Of a stretch of DNA of 64,000 bases, positions 1-12,317 are shown in pieces. The notes beneath the pieces are model-generated. The model was not told the DNA's origin. It ran no database searches and was given only the letters and a program-made list of their open reading frames with translations. A program made the position numbers and the translations under genes. This DNA comes from Raphanus sativus (Eukaryota > Streptophyta > Magnoliopsida > Brassicales > Brassicaceae): NCBI RefSeq assembly GCF_000801105.2, contig NC_079517.1:310001-374000 (forward strand), in the 5' to 3' direction. Each line of letters begins with the position of its first letter. The first letter of the stretch is position 1.

Positions 1-39
1 CTGCCTTTCTTTCTCTTGATTGTTGATTCTTTCTCTTAT

Positions 40-58
40 ATATATATATATATATATC
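40..58. repeat. TA dinucleotide microsatellite
   Basis: A run of alternating T and A lies just before the splice acceptor of the TRAPP subunit exon. It is intronic and probably length-variable. Confidence 0.8.
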
Positions 59-65
59 TCTTCAG

Positions 66-262
66 GAACAAAGTTCTTTGTGGTTTGTGAACCTGGAACT
101 CCTCATATGGAGAGCCTCCTTAGATACATTTACGAACTCTACACCGACTACGTCTTGAAGAACCCTTTCTATGAGATTGAGATGCCTATTCGTTGCGAGC
201 TTTTCGACATCAACCTCACTCAAGCTGTTCAGTCTGATCGCGTTGCTCTCTTAGGACGTTGA
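66..262 (+). CDS. TRAPPC4: TRAPP complex subunit 4 (TRS23-like), last exon only
   Basis: This is the 3' end of a gene that starts left of the window. The exon opens after a TA-rich, pyrimidine-ended intron and a TTCAG acceptor, and encodes about 65 residues ending VALLGR then TGA. The sequence (GTKFFVVCEPGTPHM... and a conserved LRYIYELYTDYVLKNPFYE block) matches the C-terminus of the longin/SNARE-like TRAPP subunit Trs23/TRAPPC4, a core member of the vesicle-tethering and Rab-GEF complex at the Golgi. It corresponds to At5g02280 by recall. It is convergent with the downstream kinase gene, with about 280 bp between the stops. Only the C-terminal part can be judged; the start and upstream exons are outside the window. 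Confidence 0.85.
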
Positions 263-545
263 CCTCCACAAGATTGATTCTCTGCTGTGATCTCTTACCT
301 CTTTGCCTTTTTTTTGTTTTGTTTCCTCTAGTCTTCTTATAACATTTTATATCCGACAAACACTTGAACATTGCAACAAAACCTTTGTGTGTTTTTTTTT
401 TTAAATGCCAAGAAAGAGCACCTAAGTTCATAGTCTATAATTTTGTTTCTTTCTCTCCCTTACATTTGCCAAAACAGAGACCCTTTTACTATAAAACAAC
501 CTAGGCAGAGAGAAGGTAAAAGAGTCTATACACATCTTGTGATTT

Positions 546-2147
546 TTACATAATTGAAGGCCTAGGATAGTTCACAGCTTGTGGAGATTTCTTGTTATTG
601 CTCTCATTGCTGGGTTGAAGACTCTGCTGCTCTTTTGGTGTTTCCTTTTGGACATGGAGTTCTTCGAGTGTCTTGACGACATCGTTCATGGTCGGTCTAA
701 CCTTGGAATCTATGGATATGCAATCGAGTGCAACAAGTGCAATTTTCGAAGCCCTGGTTAGCGAGTATTGACCTTGGAGACGAGGATCCATCACTCGGAG
801 TAGCCTTCTTTTGTTTGTCAAGTAAGGTCTTGCCCAATCCACTAGATTGTGTTCTCCCACAGGTTGGTTCTTGTCTATCGCTCGTCTTCCTGATAACAAC
901 TCCAGTAACACAACCCCGAAGCTGTACACATCACTCTTTGCCGATAAATGACCTTTCCAAATTTGACAAGAATGAAAATCAGTAATGGAGTTCTTTCTTT
1001 GCATTGATACAACAGCAATGGAAAAAAAAATGAAGAGACATACCGGTAGCTACATACTCGGGAGCAGCGTATCCTTGAGTTCCCACGACTCTGGTAGAGA
1101 CATGGCTATTGTCACCCTCTGGACCATCCCTAGCCAAACCGAAATCCGAAAGCTTGGCATTGTAGTTCTGCAGACAGATAAAGAGAGAGAGAAACAGTAA
1201 AGATGGCTGCATCCAAAAGCTACACTATACAAAGCATCAATCAATCATGTATATATTTACCGAATCTAGCAAGATGTTGGATGCTTTGAAGTCTCGGTAT
1301 ATAACTTGAGGTTGAGCATTGTGAAGAAAAGCGAGTCCTCTCGCTGCACCAAGAGCCATTCGAACTCGTGTGTTCCATGAAATTGGCTGAAAGAATGTTC
1401 CTCCTGTTTTTTGTTTGAGAAATCAGATAAAAAGATTATTAGATACACTCTGTCATGAGCTTCTTCTTTCTCTTTGGGAGATATTATTAACTTACTTCTG
1501 AATAAGTGATTCTCAAGACTACCGCGAGGCATGAACTCGTATACAAGAAGCCTCTGCTCTTCCTCTAGGCAGTATCCAATTAGTTTCACAAGGTTAGGAT
1601 GATTCAGCTGTCCTAAATAATTGATCTCAGCCTGTAAAGAAAGAAAGGTTACAAGAACTTGAAATGGACTCTTGTAAAATAACAAAATGTAAGTGACTAA
1701 CCAGCCATTCTCGATGACCTTGAAGTCCTTCTTGGTTAAGTCTTTTCACTGCAATGACAATGCCGGTCCCAGGTTTAGAAGGAGACAAGGAAGTCTCATC
1801 GATCCATCCTTTGAAAACGCAACCAAAGCCACCTTCACCAACCATGCTATCAGGCCTGAAGCTCCTAGTTGCAGACTTGAGTTCACTGAGGGTATAGCTC
1901 TTCAGATTAGCATTTTTCAAGATCTCGCCTTCTGTTCGAGGGGTATGAGTGAAGGAAGTAGCCGAAGCAGAGCCTTTGCTCCCTTCCCTACTCATGAATT
2001 TCGAACTTAGCCCTACAAGATTTTCACAAAAGCCAATGAACTCTTCTTACTAATAAAGGAAACCAAGTTTGAATCTAGAAGCTTTCTAGTTCAGGACAAA
2101 AGCAAAGTGTGAAAGAATTTACTGAAATGTTCTGTCACCATGTTCCA

Positions 2148-2180
<33 letters not shown>

Positions 2181-2265
2181 GAGAAAGGTAAGAAAGTGAC
2201 GAAAGACTCTCACATGTACTGGAAGCAATATCTGTTTTGATCTGATTACTGAAACAAGCTCCCAT
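546..2265 (-). CDS. NAK: NAK, receptor-like cytoplasmic Ser/Thr kinase
   Basis: Six coding exons on the minus strand: 2214-2265, 1702-2012, 1496-1631, 1261-1403, 1044-1167 and 546-952. They sum to 1173 nt (390 aa), with GT-AG splice sites. The N-terminus MGACFSN has Gly2 and Cys4, a typical N-myristoylation and palmitoylation signal placing it at the plasma membrane. The kinase domain shows the glycine loop GEGGFGCVF, the lysine in AVKRL, the catalytic [10 protein letters not shown] (an RD kinase), DFGLARDG, and the activation segment [10 protein letters not shown]. The C-terminal tail is Ser/Gln/Asn-rich and ends RPSIM. It belongs to receptor-like cytoplasmic kinase subfamily VII. I assign it to At5g02290 (NAK) from both sequence and position. 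The start is chosen at the MG codon because it creates the lipidation motif. Confidence 0.93.
2150..2180. repeat. ATT/AAT trinucleotide microsatellite in NAK intron 1
   Basis: About ten copies of an AAT unit lie in the first NAK intron, just downstream of the exon 1 donor on the minus strand. No coding effect. Confidence 0.85.
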
Positions 2266-3609
2266 TTTAAACACCCAACAAGAAAGAAACCAATCAATCA
2301 CTCACTCAGCTCTAGCTATTCTTTGTTTAAAAGCAGACAGAAATGGAGCTTAAATCTGTGTAAGCACAGTCCCAGAAAGCGTACGAAATGGAGAGGGGAA
2401 ACGAAGATTCCCTCAGAAGAACGATAGAAAATAAGATTGGCTCCGCTGGCTAATAATGAAAACTCCAAACATTTATTCTCTCGAGAAAAGTCTTCATTAA
2501 TAAAAATAATGATTTTGTTTTGAATGCAAAAAGAAGTGTCAGAGATGATGAGTTAGCTCTTTCCTCTCTCTTTCTGTCTAAGACGTTTTTTGGGTACGCC
2601 CCATTGGACTTTCTTCCTCTATCTTTCTCTGTTCATCGTTAACTTATTGACTTTTCCTCCTAATACTTCCCCACTGAAGCTATTAGACACACATTTATGG
2701 TATATGATTGATCAAACTACTTACATTTAACAAAACACTTGGCTATAATTTGTTGTAACAAGATAGAAAATCTATAAGAAGCAATTAAAATCGATGTAAT
2801 TAATCTATAATGTTATCTTATCTTATCTTGTTTATTTCAAATGTATCAAAATTTCTAAGAAATTGATGGTTAACGATTTATTTCACCACTCATAACTATC
2901 ACATATCATCATGTCCACGAAGATAATATTTCATTATACATATATATCAATCAAAAAAATATTAAATATTGTTTTCTCTATAGCTTCAAAGTTCAAATAG
3001 TATTCATCTTGAGTTAAATATTCAAAATCTATTCACAAAAAAGTATAATTAAGTTTGGATTACTGAGTACTGTAGAGCAAATCGGGTAGATGGCTGGTGC
3101 ACAGCCCAATATCTTGAACACTAAATCAGCCCAATATAAGCTTGTAAGGCAATCAGGAAGTCGCTAAAAGGCTTTGCTTTCGTCCATGGGCCATATTGGT
3201 GTATAAACGATTTATGTTTTTCCATAAAATTAAGACATACTACCGTACTACTCAACAAAAATACAAAAGAGAAGTATTTGGAATTTAAGAATTATCGATA
3301 CATACGAAAGTGAGGTATCAAAACAAGACTCAGAATCGTTTTAGGAGAGAATTATCGATACATACTCCGCCACGGCTTGATCAGTAGTATACTCTTCGGA
3401 ATTAAAGGTTTTTTTTCTTTTTCTTCAATTTTGATTTGATCCAACGTTAATGATTGTGAATTTGCAGCTTCCTCGGACGATTCAGGTTGCTTTTTGGGTG
3501 TGAAGAGGATCACTTGTTGCTTCGTTTGATCCTGGAGAGTCGGAGTTTCGTGTTTTAGGGTTCAAGCAGGTGTCCCTCTGCAGCTTGCGTGTTGTGTATA
3601 CGCAGGGAG
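2266..3609. other. Divergent intergenic region between NAK and PRT6
   Basis: This 1.3 kb holds the NAK leader (about 2266-2450, minus) and the PRT6 leader (about 3400-3609, plus), with an AT-rich spacer in between. It serves as promoter for both genes. A 17-bp direct repeat sits at 3289-3305 and 3349-3365. No credible extra coding sequence was seen. Confidence 0.6.
3289..3365. repeat. Two 17-bp direct repeats spaced 60 bp, upstream of PRT6
   Basis: The same 17-mer, with a palindromic TATCGATA core, occurs at 3289-3305 and 3349-3365. Its start-to-start spacing is exactly 60 bp. It lies about 245-320 bp upstream of the PRT6 ATG, so it could be promoter sequence, but no known element is recognised. 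Confidence 0.5.
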
Positions 3610-6600
3610 ATGGAGAACAACCACTCGCCTCCTCTCTTTAGTTCGTTTCTTCCCACCTCTCAACAGTCTCTCCTCGAGGTATTGTTTCACTTGCTGATTC
3701 ATATGGAGCTTTGTTGGTTTTGTTTCATGACTATTGAATGCGTTTTCTTTGTAGAGGCTTTCCTTTGTTGGGGTTCCTAAAGAATGCTGCTCAAAACGTG
3801 GCCTAGTGGAGTTCGTTAGAGCTAACCAGTCCATGACCTCAGAGATAGTCTCTGCTCTCTTACCTACTGATGAGGATGTTAAAGCTGGACTGAAGGAAGC
3901 TAGGCAAAAGTTTCGCAGTCCTACCATGAAAAAGAGATTCAAGGACAGCATGCACTGGCTGCAGTGGTTGATGTTCCAAGATGACCCTGCTGTTTCTTTG
4001 AAGAATCTGGCAATACTCAATGTTGATCAGCGAGGTGTCTGTGGCTCCGTTTGGGGGCACAATGATATAGCGTATAGGTGTAGGACATGCGAGAATGACT
4101 CAACTTGTGCAATCTGCGTGCCTTGTTTCGAGAATGGTAATCACAGCTCCCACGATTATTCCATTATCTACACAAGCGGTGGTTGTTGTGATTGCGGGGA
4201 TGATACAGCATGGAAACAAGAAGGTTTCTGTTCATATCATAAAGGTTCCCAACAGATTCAACCCCTCTCGGGAAATCTAGCAAATTCAGTTGGGCCTGTC
4301 CTTGATGCTCTTTTTACTTGTTGGAATAACCAGCTCTTATCTGCAGAAAGTATTAAAGATGCTAGATCCAGCGATGCTTCTGTACTACTCCAAAAGATGT
4401 CAAACGAACTGACATATGTAGTGGTTGAAATGCTTCTGGATTTTTGTAAGTACAGTGAGAGTTTGCTAAGTTTCGTCTCTAGAAGGATTATCTCTTCAAG
4501 TGGTCTACTGGATATTCTCGTAAAGGCTGAGAGGTTCTTGGACCAAGTTGTTATGGTGAAACTACATGATCTGTTCCTCAAATTGATAGGAGATCCAGTC
4601 TTTAAGTTGGAATTTGCAAAAGCATTTGTGAGTTACTATCCAGTTGTCATATGTGAAGCGGTTAAGCAGGGTACTGATAGTGCATTCATGAAATATCCAC
4701 TACTGTCTACATTTTCTGTGCAAATCCTCACGGTGCCAACTCTAACACCATTTCTGGTGAAGGAGATGAATTTGCTAGCTATGCTTTTGGGATGCCTCAG
4801 TGAGATCTTTCTTTCTTGTTCTGGGGAGGATGGTGTGGTACAGGTACAGATAGCTTATTTTATCAATTTTTTTGGGTACAATGACACTTCTATCCACTAT
4901 TGTTTTGTGTTACTATAACGGTGATGAGTTTTATTACCACTTTGATTATGTCGCAGTAAATGTGTTTGACGTTTTTCTTTTGTAGGCTACGAAGTGGGAA
5001 CGGTTGTGCAAGACAACTGACCGTGTCATTGACGACTTGAAATTTGTTATGAGCCATGCTGTGGTTTCCAAGTATGCAACACATGAGCATCGGGAGTTGT
5101 CAAGATCATGGTTGATACTCTTGACCTTTGCTCAAGGAATGAATCCTCTAAAAAGAGAGACTGGAATCCATATTGAAGAGGAAAATGAATTCATGAATTT
5201 TTTCTTTGTTTTGGGTCATTCAATAGCTGTTATTCACTCTCTTTTGGTTACTGGTACATATTCTGCTGCCGGTGATGAAAATGAAGATGGAAATGAAGAA
5301 AGGTATGCAAAAGTTGGGAGATTGTCTCATGAAGATTCGGTATGTCCTGCGATGGTAAGCAGCAGCTCATTTGATAGCTGGAGGGCCTCTCAAGTCCACA
5401 AAACTGACCCTTTCTGTGCTCTGCTTCCTTCTTCTTCCATATGGTTGATACGTGAGTGTTTGAAAGTTCTGGAGACATGCCTAAGAGACGATGAAGGTAT
5501 ATCAAAATTTCTTTGCAAGTTGTTTTCTCCTAGCGGTAGAAACATCCCTGGCAGCAAGATCTCATGGCCAAGCAGAAAATTGTTAAAGGTCGAAACTGGA
5601 AGAAGTGTATCTACTGGTCTTGCCAGTTCCAGTAGAGATACTGGCTTATCACCTCTATGCCGAGATATACAAACAAATCTTAGCTTGGATGATTTTGGTG
5701 GATTTAATGGGGAGGTTCAGACTGATGTTACGGCATACTCTAGGAGAGTTTCTTGCAACTCTTCCGATCCGGTGAAGAATGCATCAGAAGTAAACATGCT
5801 TGGTATGTGTGATTGGCCGGACATCCACTACGATGTAAGCTCTCAGGCCGTATCAATTCATCTACCTATACATCGGTTACTATCTTTGCTCATACAAAAA
5901 GCATTAGGGATGTGTTATGGAGAATCTGCATTGCACCATGGAGTCAGTGTTAGTCATGAGACCCCTCATACCGACTTCTTCAGATATGTGTTAGGAGATT
6001 TTCATCCTCATGGATTTTCCGCTCTTGTTATGGAGCATGTGGTCCGGCTTAGGGTGTTCTGTGCCCAAGTTATTGCTGGAATGTGGAAGAAGAATGGGGA
6101 TTCTGCACTAGTATCTTGTGAGTGGTATCGGTCAGTTCGTTCAGTTCGCTGGTATGTGAAAGAATACTCTTGTTATCATGAAGTGCTGTAGATCATCATT
6201 TACTCGCATGTTTCTCAATCTAGTTGTTTCCATTTACAGGTCAGAACAGGGTCTTGAGCTTGATCTATTTCTTCTACAGTGTTGCGGTGCGTTGGCTCCC
6301 GCAGATTCTTATGTTAATACGCTTCTTTGTCGATTTGGGCTCTCGAGCTATCTTTCGCTAAACCCCGACATAACAAATGAGTATGTACCTATTTTCTTTT
6401 TACCTCCAATCGATCCCCGTGCATGCTTTAAAAATTCTGCTAGACTGAAACTGTCAAGTCTTCTCCTACAATTTACTTCTCTCTTCATTTTATCGGTCTG
6501 TATTTAATTAAGCATATTGTCTCTATTGTGTTTATTGCTACAAGGTCAGCCAGAAGACTCTTGTATCTATAGATTTTACTATTATTGGTCTTTCTAGCCT

Positions 6601-9600
6601 GAATTTGACATTCTTCGCATCATCAAATTCTTTTCAGGTATGAAGCAGTTTTGGTCCAAGAAATGCTTGCTCTTCTGATACAGATTCTGCAAGAAAGGCG
6701 ATTTTGTGGTCTTTCTACTGCTGAAAGTTTGAGAAGAGAGATCATCTTCAACTTAGCCACTAAAGATCTCACTCATAGTCAATTGGTCAAATCTTTACCC
6801 CGTGATTTGTCCAAGTCGGATGAGCTCCAGGAGGTCTTAGACGAAGTTTCAGTCTTTAGTAATCCATCCGGAATGAACCAGGTCTTGTATCAACCCCATA
6901 TGCGGGTCTCACCTTTAAGTTGACACGCAATATATAAACCACTTGACACTAGTTTTTTGGCAGGGAAAGTATTCACTGCGGTCATCTTGTTGGAAGGAAT
7001 TGGATCTCTACCACCCTCGTTGGCATTCGAGAGAATTGCAATCTGCAGAAGAAAGGTTTTCACGCTATTGCGGAGTGTCTGCGTTGACCACTCAACTTCC
7101 TAGATGGAAGAGGATCTTTCCGCCTCTAAAGGGTCTTGCTAGAATAGGCACTTGCAAAGCCACGTTTCAAATCATTTGCGCTGCTTTGTACTACGCACTA
7201 CAGAGTGGCACATCTATTAAATCACGCGCTCCTGATGGCGTTCTCATAAGTGCACTGCACTTACTCTCGTTGTCATTGGATATTTGCACTCAGCAAAGAG
7301 AATCTAATCTTCAGGCTTGTTACGTAGAAGATTCAATTCCGATTCTCGAATTAGCTGGTCTGGAGATAATTGGTATAAATCAAGGGACTGGAAACCAAAG
7401 TTTGTTGTCTCTTCTTGTTTCACTAATGAGGAATCGTAAAGACGATGGCCTCCATCAATTCCCAGAGGCAGGCAGTTGCAATATTTCGTCCTGGATTCGA
7501 AATCTACTGAAGAAGTTGAGTGCAATTGATGCTGTTTGTATGAACCTATTGCAAAGTCTTGCCCCGGAGGCGGTCGGTCAGTCTGGGTTTGATAAAGTCA
7601 CATCAGGCTCTGCTTCTGACGAGAAACGCAAGGCTAAAGCTAGAGAGAGGCAGGCTGCTATTATGGTAAGATCTTTTTTTTTTTCAAATTTCAAATCTAT
7701 GTTCTCGTGATGTTTATCAACAGGAGCATGCATGTCGTAGTCGTGCATTCCTCTGTGGTAATCTAATTTCGTTTTGGACAGTCTCAACTCAAACGCTTGA
7801 ATGTTCGTTATTGAACTTGTTATCTACGGTAAGAATTGACAAGATCCATGATATGCTAGTTATGGTTATTCTAACTTGGATGCAGGCAAAAATGAAAGCT
7901 GAACAATCAAAATTCTTGTCTACCTTGAGTTCCAGCATGGATGGCGATGATCCAAGATCTGAAACTGAAAAAAGTGATTCTGTGATGGAACAAGATTCAG
8001 AAATTGCTGTTCGTGAAGTTTGCTCCCTCTGCCATGACCCAGATTCCAAAGACCCGGTTTCTTTCTTGATTTTTCTCCAGGTTGGTAGCATGGATGTTAT
8101 TATTTGTGACTTATAATGTTAACTAAATCTATACCCTGAGGATTTTTTGTTTTCTATTATTCTTAATTGTCGTTTTTACCTGCAGAAATCTAAACTTGTG
8201 AGTTTTGTCGATAGAGGCCCTCCGTCTTGGGATCAATGTCCACGGTTCGAGAAGACGATTCCCGTGTCTGGATCTACTAATGTGCTACAATTATCAGATG
8301 ATGCAAGCTCTGAGTCTACTACTGACTCTGTGCTTGAAGCGTTAACAGCCCCGCTTGTAGAGAAAGGTCTGAAGGAGAAGAGGTCTAGCGATGGGAGGGG
8401 AAAAGATGAATTTGACGCTGAATCATTGGAGATGGCTATGTATCAAACTGTACGCAAAAAAATTGACATGATAAATCAAAGCCTTACACATGTAGATCAT
8501 CAACGGCATGATGCTGAAAGTAGTTCGGGGAGAAATTCTGTTGGTGCTCTATCTACTTTGCAAGTTAGATCACCTGATAATCGAGCAAGACAAACCTCCA
8601 GACATCCGGATGTCAGTTTAGATGGGTTTCACCCTACCGACTGTGACGGGGTTCATCTTTCATCATGTGGACATGCTGTGCATCAAAGCTGTCTTGAACG
8701 ATATTTAAAGTCCTTAAGGGAAAGGTGAATCATGTTTTAGTAGTCGTAGGTGGTGAAACCTTTTTTGTTCATGTTGATGTATCTTTCCTACCTGTTGTGC
8801 ATAGTTGAATTGATTATTTTACTTTCTTGATATATAGCGGTGATTTTAACATTGCCTATAAAAGTTCATTTTCGTTTTGTTTGGATGGTATAGGTCTGAG
8901 AGAAGAAATATATTTGAAGGTGCACATATAGTGGATCTTGTACAGGTATTTACGTGACCAGTTTAGAGATTCTGGGGTTTTATTCTGCTCCTTTTGAAAC
9001 TTCAACATTGCTTCTTCTTTCAGGGAGAATTTCTCTGTCCTGCATGCCGCCGACTAGCTAATTCTGTATTGCCTGCATGTCCTGGAGATTTATGTTCTGT
9101 CTCAAAGCTACAAGAAAGTTCGCTTGCTAAGTTAGGTGGATCAGATGCGCAGATGCCTTCTCGTTGGCTCTCTAAAGCGTTGTGTCTTCTGCAATCTGCT
9201 GCAGATGTGATTGAAGATGGTGATAGTGTTAAAAAAGTTTCTCTGCAGGGAGATGAGCCAAGAAGGAAAGATCTAGAATCTGTCTCTAACAAGCTCTGGA
9301 ATTTCTATTTTTCTAAGCGACAGGAAAAACCTCCGGGAACTTCTTGGCTACAACAATCAATCCTCATGTGGGACACCCTTAAGTACTCTCTTGTTTCAAT
9401 AGAAATTGTTACTCGTTGTGCAAAGAATTCGATGAGTCCTGTGTATTGTATTGACTCCTTGTATGAAGAGTTCAAAACTTCGAAGGGGACAGCTTTGTCA
9501 CTCTTATTACGAGTGGTACAGAGCACCCGAACAAAGAGTGCTTTACATGTTCAACAGAGATTTATGGGTATGAAGCATCTTGCGGAGTCTATATGCTCTG

Positions 9601-11563
9601 GAGTTTCAAGTACTTCTTCGAGCAGCATAGTTGGAAGTGAAGGTACTTTTTATTACTTACTTCTGAAAGAGAATGGATCATATGGCATTGTCTGTAGACA
9701 TGCTCTCCGTGTGCGCACTTAAAACTGGACATTAGTTAGGATTTCATGGGATCATTTTTTAGTCTATCTACGATTTACCAATTAATTTATTAAAGAATTA
9801 GTTGATATTTCCTGACAAAATCTGAGAAGAGTTGCCATCTTTTCAGGAACAGTAGGTTCATTGAAGGATATACACCTGCTCTGGAATCGAGCATCTGATC
9901 CTGTTCTTGCCCATGACCCATTTTCATCATTGATGTGGGCTCTCTTTTGTCTTCCATCTCCTTTTATCACATGCGAAGAATCTCTATTATCACTTGTGCA
10001 TATTTTCCACAGTGTCTCTCTTGTCCAGGTATGCCATATTGTTCTTTGTGTGTAGACTAGTTCTACCGTTTAAGACTCATTTTTCTTAATCATTTTGTCT
10101 TTGGTGCAGACTGTAATCGCCTATTGTGCAGGTTGCCTGCGTGACTTGAGAGAGTTAGATTTTGAGGAAAATCTGCTTAGGGACATCTCTATGGCTTTGA
10201 GAGAATCAGGTGGTTGGAGAGAATCAGGTGGTTGGGGATATTTCAGGTCTGAAAATATGGATTTATCGAGTGATATAAAAGAAACAATCCGTAAATACAG
10301 TCTTCCTTTCTTGAGGAGATGTGCATTGTTGTGGAGGCTACTGAAAACTAGTTCTGGGAAGTTTCATGAAGAGGTAGATATGTTTGATGTTCCGTCTGAC
10401 TCCACCTGCGACAGTATGGACTTCATGTATGATCCGAAATCTGAGCTGAATCATGTGTATGAACTGGAGAAAATGTTCAAGATTCCCCCTATTGATACCA
10501 CTCTTAGTGATGAGCTTCTCCGGTCTTCAACACAAAAGTGGCTTCATCACTTTCAGAAGGAATACAACGTTAGCAGAGTAAAAGGGCCCCTTTGCATAAG
10601 CCCTGTAGTTCCTTTCCAGCTTATGAAATTACCCAATTTATACCAGGATCTACTGCAAAGGTATGCAACAGCATCTCTCTCTGTTTTTTGCTCAAAAATT
10701 TCTTCCATTCAAAGAGAACGTCCCTAATCAAGAAGCATGCTTTATATATATATATATTAGGTGTATTAAAAAACGTTGCAGCAACTGCACGAAAGTTATA
10801 GATGAACCTGCATTATGTCTTCTTTGTGGAATGTTGTGTTCTCCCATATGGAACCCTTGTTGCAGGTATTTGTTTCAATTTTACTAGACTCAAAATATCG
10901 TAGATATTTGTTTTGGAAACCAAATATAGACATTTCAACATTCTTTTACAGAGAAATTAGTTGTCAGACGCATGCAGTAACTTGTGGTGCTGGTATCGGT
11001 GTATATCTTCTGATACGGGTATAGCCTCTCTCTCTGATCTCTTTCTTGTTACAAATATAGAAGTTTCTTACTTTCTCTATGCGCTTGCGTATGTATGGTG
11101 CTTTGTATCATTATTGGGGTTTTTAATTGATTAATGCTCTTCATTTTTCCAACAGCGGACCACAATTTTTTTACAAAGATTTGCAAGACAATCACCTTGG
11201 CCGTCTCCGTACTTGGATACGTTTGGAGAAGAGGTAGACCTACAAAAAAAAATTCTTAGATTCCAGATGTTTGCGTGCCAAGGAAGAAGGATATGAATTT
11301 CTGATTTTTAATTTTGTTGCAGGATATCGAAATGATCAGAGGAAAACCACTATACCTGAATGAAGAGCGTTATGCTGCATTAACTTACATGGTAAGTAGA
11401 TGTTTAATCTCTCAACAAACGCTGAATCATTAGGGCAAGTTTTGTATGGATGTGTAATATATATCATGTTCTGGTTCCTTGTTGTCAGGTTGGTTCTTAT
11501 GGACTGGATCACATTTCGAAAGTTCTCAATCAAACTACAGTCGGAGGAGCCTTCTTCACTTGA
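3610..11563 (+). CDS. PRT6: PRT6, N-end rule E3 ubiquitin ligase (UBR family)
   Basis: Seventeen exons: 3610-3678, 3755-4843, 4986-6151, 6240-6380, 6638-6881, 6964-7665, 7886-8080, 8186-8724, 8894-8945, 9024-9642, 9847-10028, 10110-10660, 10761-10865, 10952-11018, 11156-11233, 11323-11391 and 11489-11563. They sum to 5943 nt (1980 aa), close to the roughly 2000 aa of Arabidopsis PRT6 (At5g02310). A UBR-box zinc finger lies at about residues 117-185 (GVCGSVW, CRTCEND, CCDCGD) and binds basic N-degrons. A RING-like region is spread over about residues 1182-1410 (CSLCHDPDS, GHAVHQSCLERY, CPACRRLA). A Cys-rich C-terminal region (CSNCTKVIDEP, CLLCG) resembles the UBR autoinhibitory domain. PRT6 degrades Arg/N-degron proteins, including group VII ERF factors, in oxygen sensing. 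Two short in-frame duplications are noted separately. The reading frame is intact. Confidence 0.94.
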
Positions 11564-12317
11564 GAGACGAAAGTTCTTTCTTTCCATCCTTGTTCTCTGT
11601 GTGTAATTTGCATATGCTGCTTTTAAGATTCTGATGATTTCTCGTAAAAAAAGAATTTCTCACTTTGTTTGGTTGATTAGGGAGATGCCATCAGGTTTGC
11701 AAATCAGAGTATTTTTCTTTGCTTTTGAATGGCTTATTTTCTCAAAAGAGTTTCAAAATAGTGGGTACCCAAAAATACTAAAAACTAGTTAGTTTCGGCT
11801 GAGAATCATTTGGAAGTAAAACAAAAAAACCATTATTTCTCACCACGTAAAGAACAAAATTGAACTAGTATTCATGAAATATTCACAAAAATTTCTGGTG
11901 ATTCTCCTGTTTCTTCAGATAATCACACAAATAAAGAAAAAAAATACTTTTATTAAAATCATTTAATTACAAAATAAAGGTAACTAAAAGCATTTTCTCA
12001 TTAGTCATTGTATTCTGAATAAATAAGACAAAATTATACATTACTTTTAAATATTTTACTCAAATTGTTTAAAAAAGTTGAATGGTAAGTTTCAACACTT
12101 GTAAAACATCATTAGAAAAAAAAAAAATATAATTGCTGTGGGCTCTCATTTAAAAAGAAACATTACCTTGGGCCTATTAATAAGCCTTTTTAAAAGTAGA
12201 GGTATGAAATTCAAACCGAAGGATCGCTCGCTCACTCACTCGTGCTAAACTCAAATTTGAAAAAAAAAGGTCATCTCTCTCTCTCTCTCAAAGGATCGGT
12301 CTAACACACACAGAGAG
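11564..12317. other. Intergenic region between PRT6 and the kinesin gene
   Basis: PRT6 3' UTR followed by AT-rich sequence, then the kinesin leader with a CT-rich tract at about 12270-12290. No coding or RNA gene is seen. In Arabidopsis I recall other genes here, including MYB3R-5 (At5g02320); none is present. Confidence 0.6.

Noticed and set aside
3562..4020. 152-codon minus-strand frame over the PRT6 start
   Set aside because: Crosses PRT6 exons 1-2 and the intron between them on the opposite strand, with no similarity to any protein.
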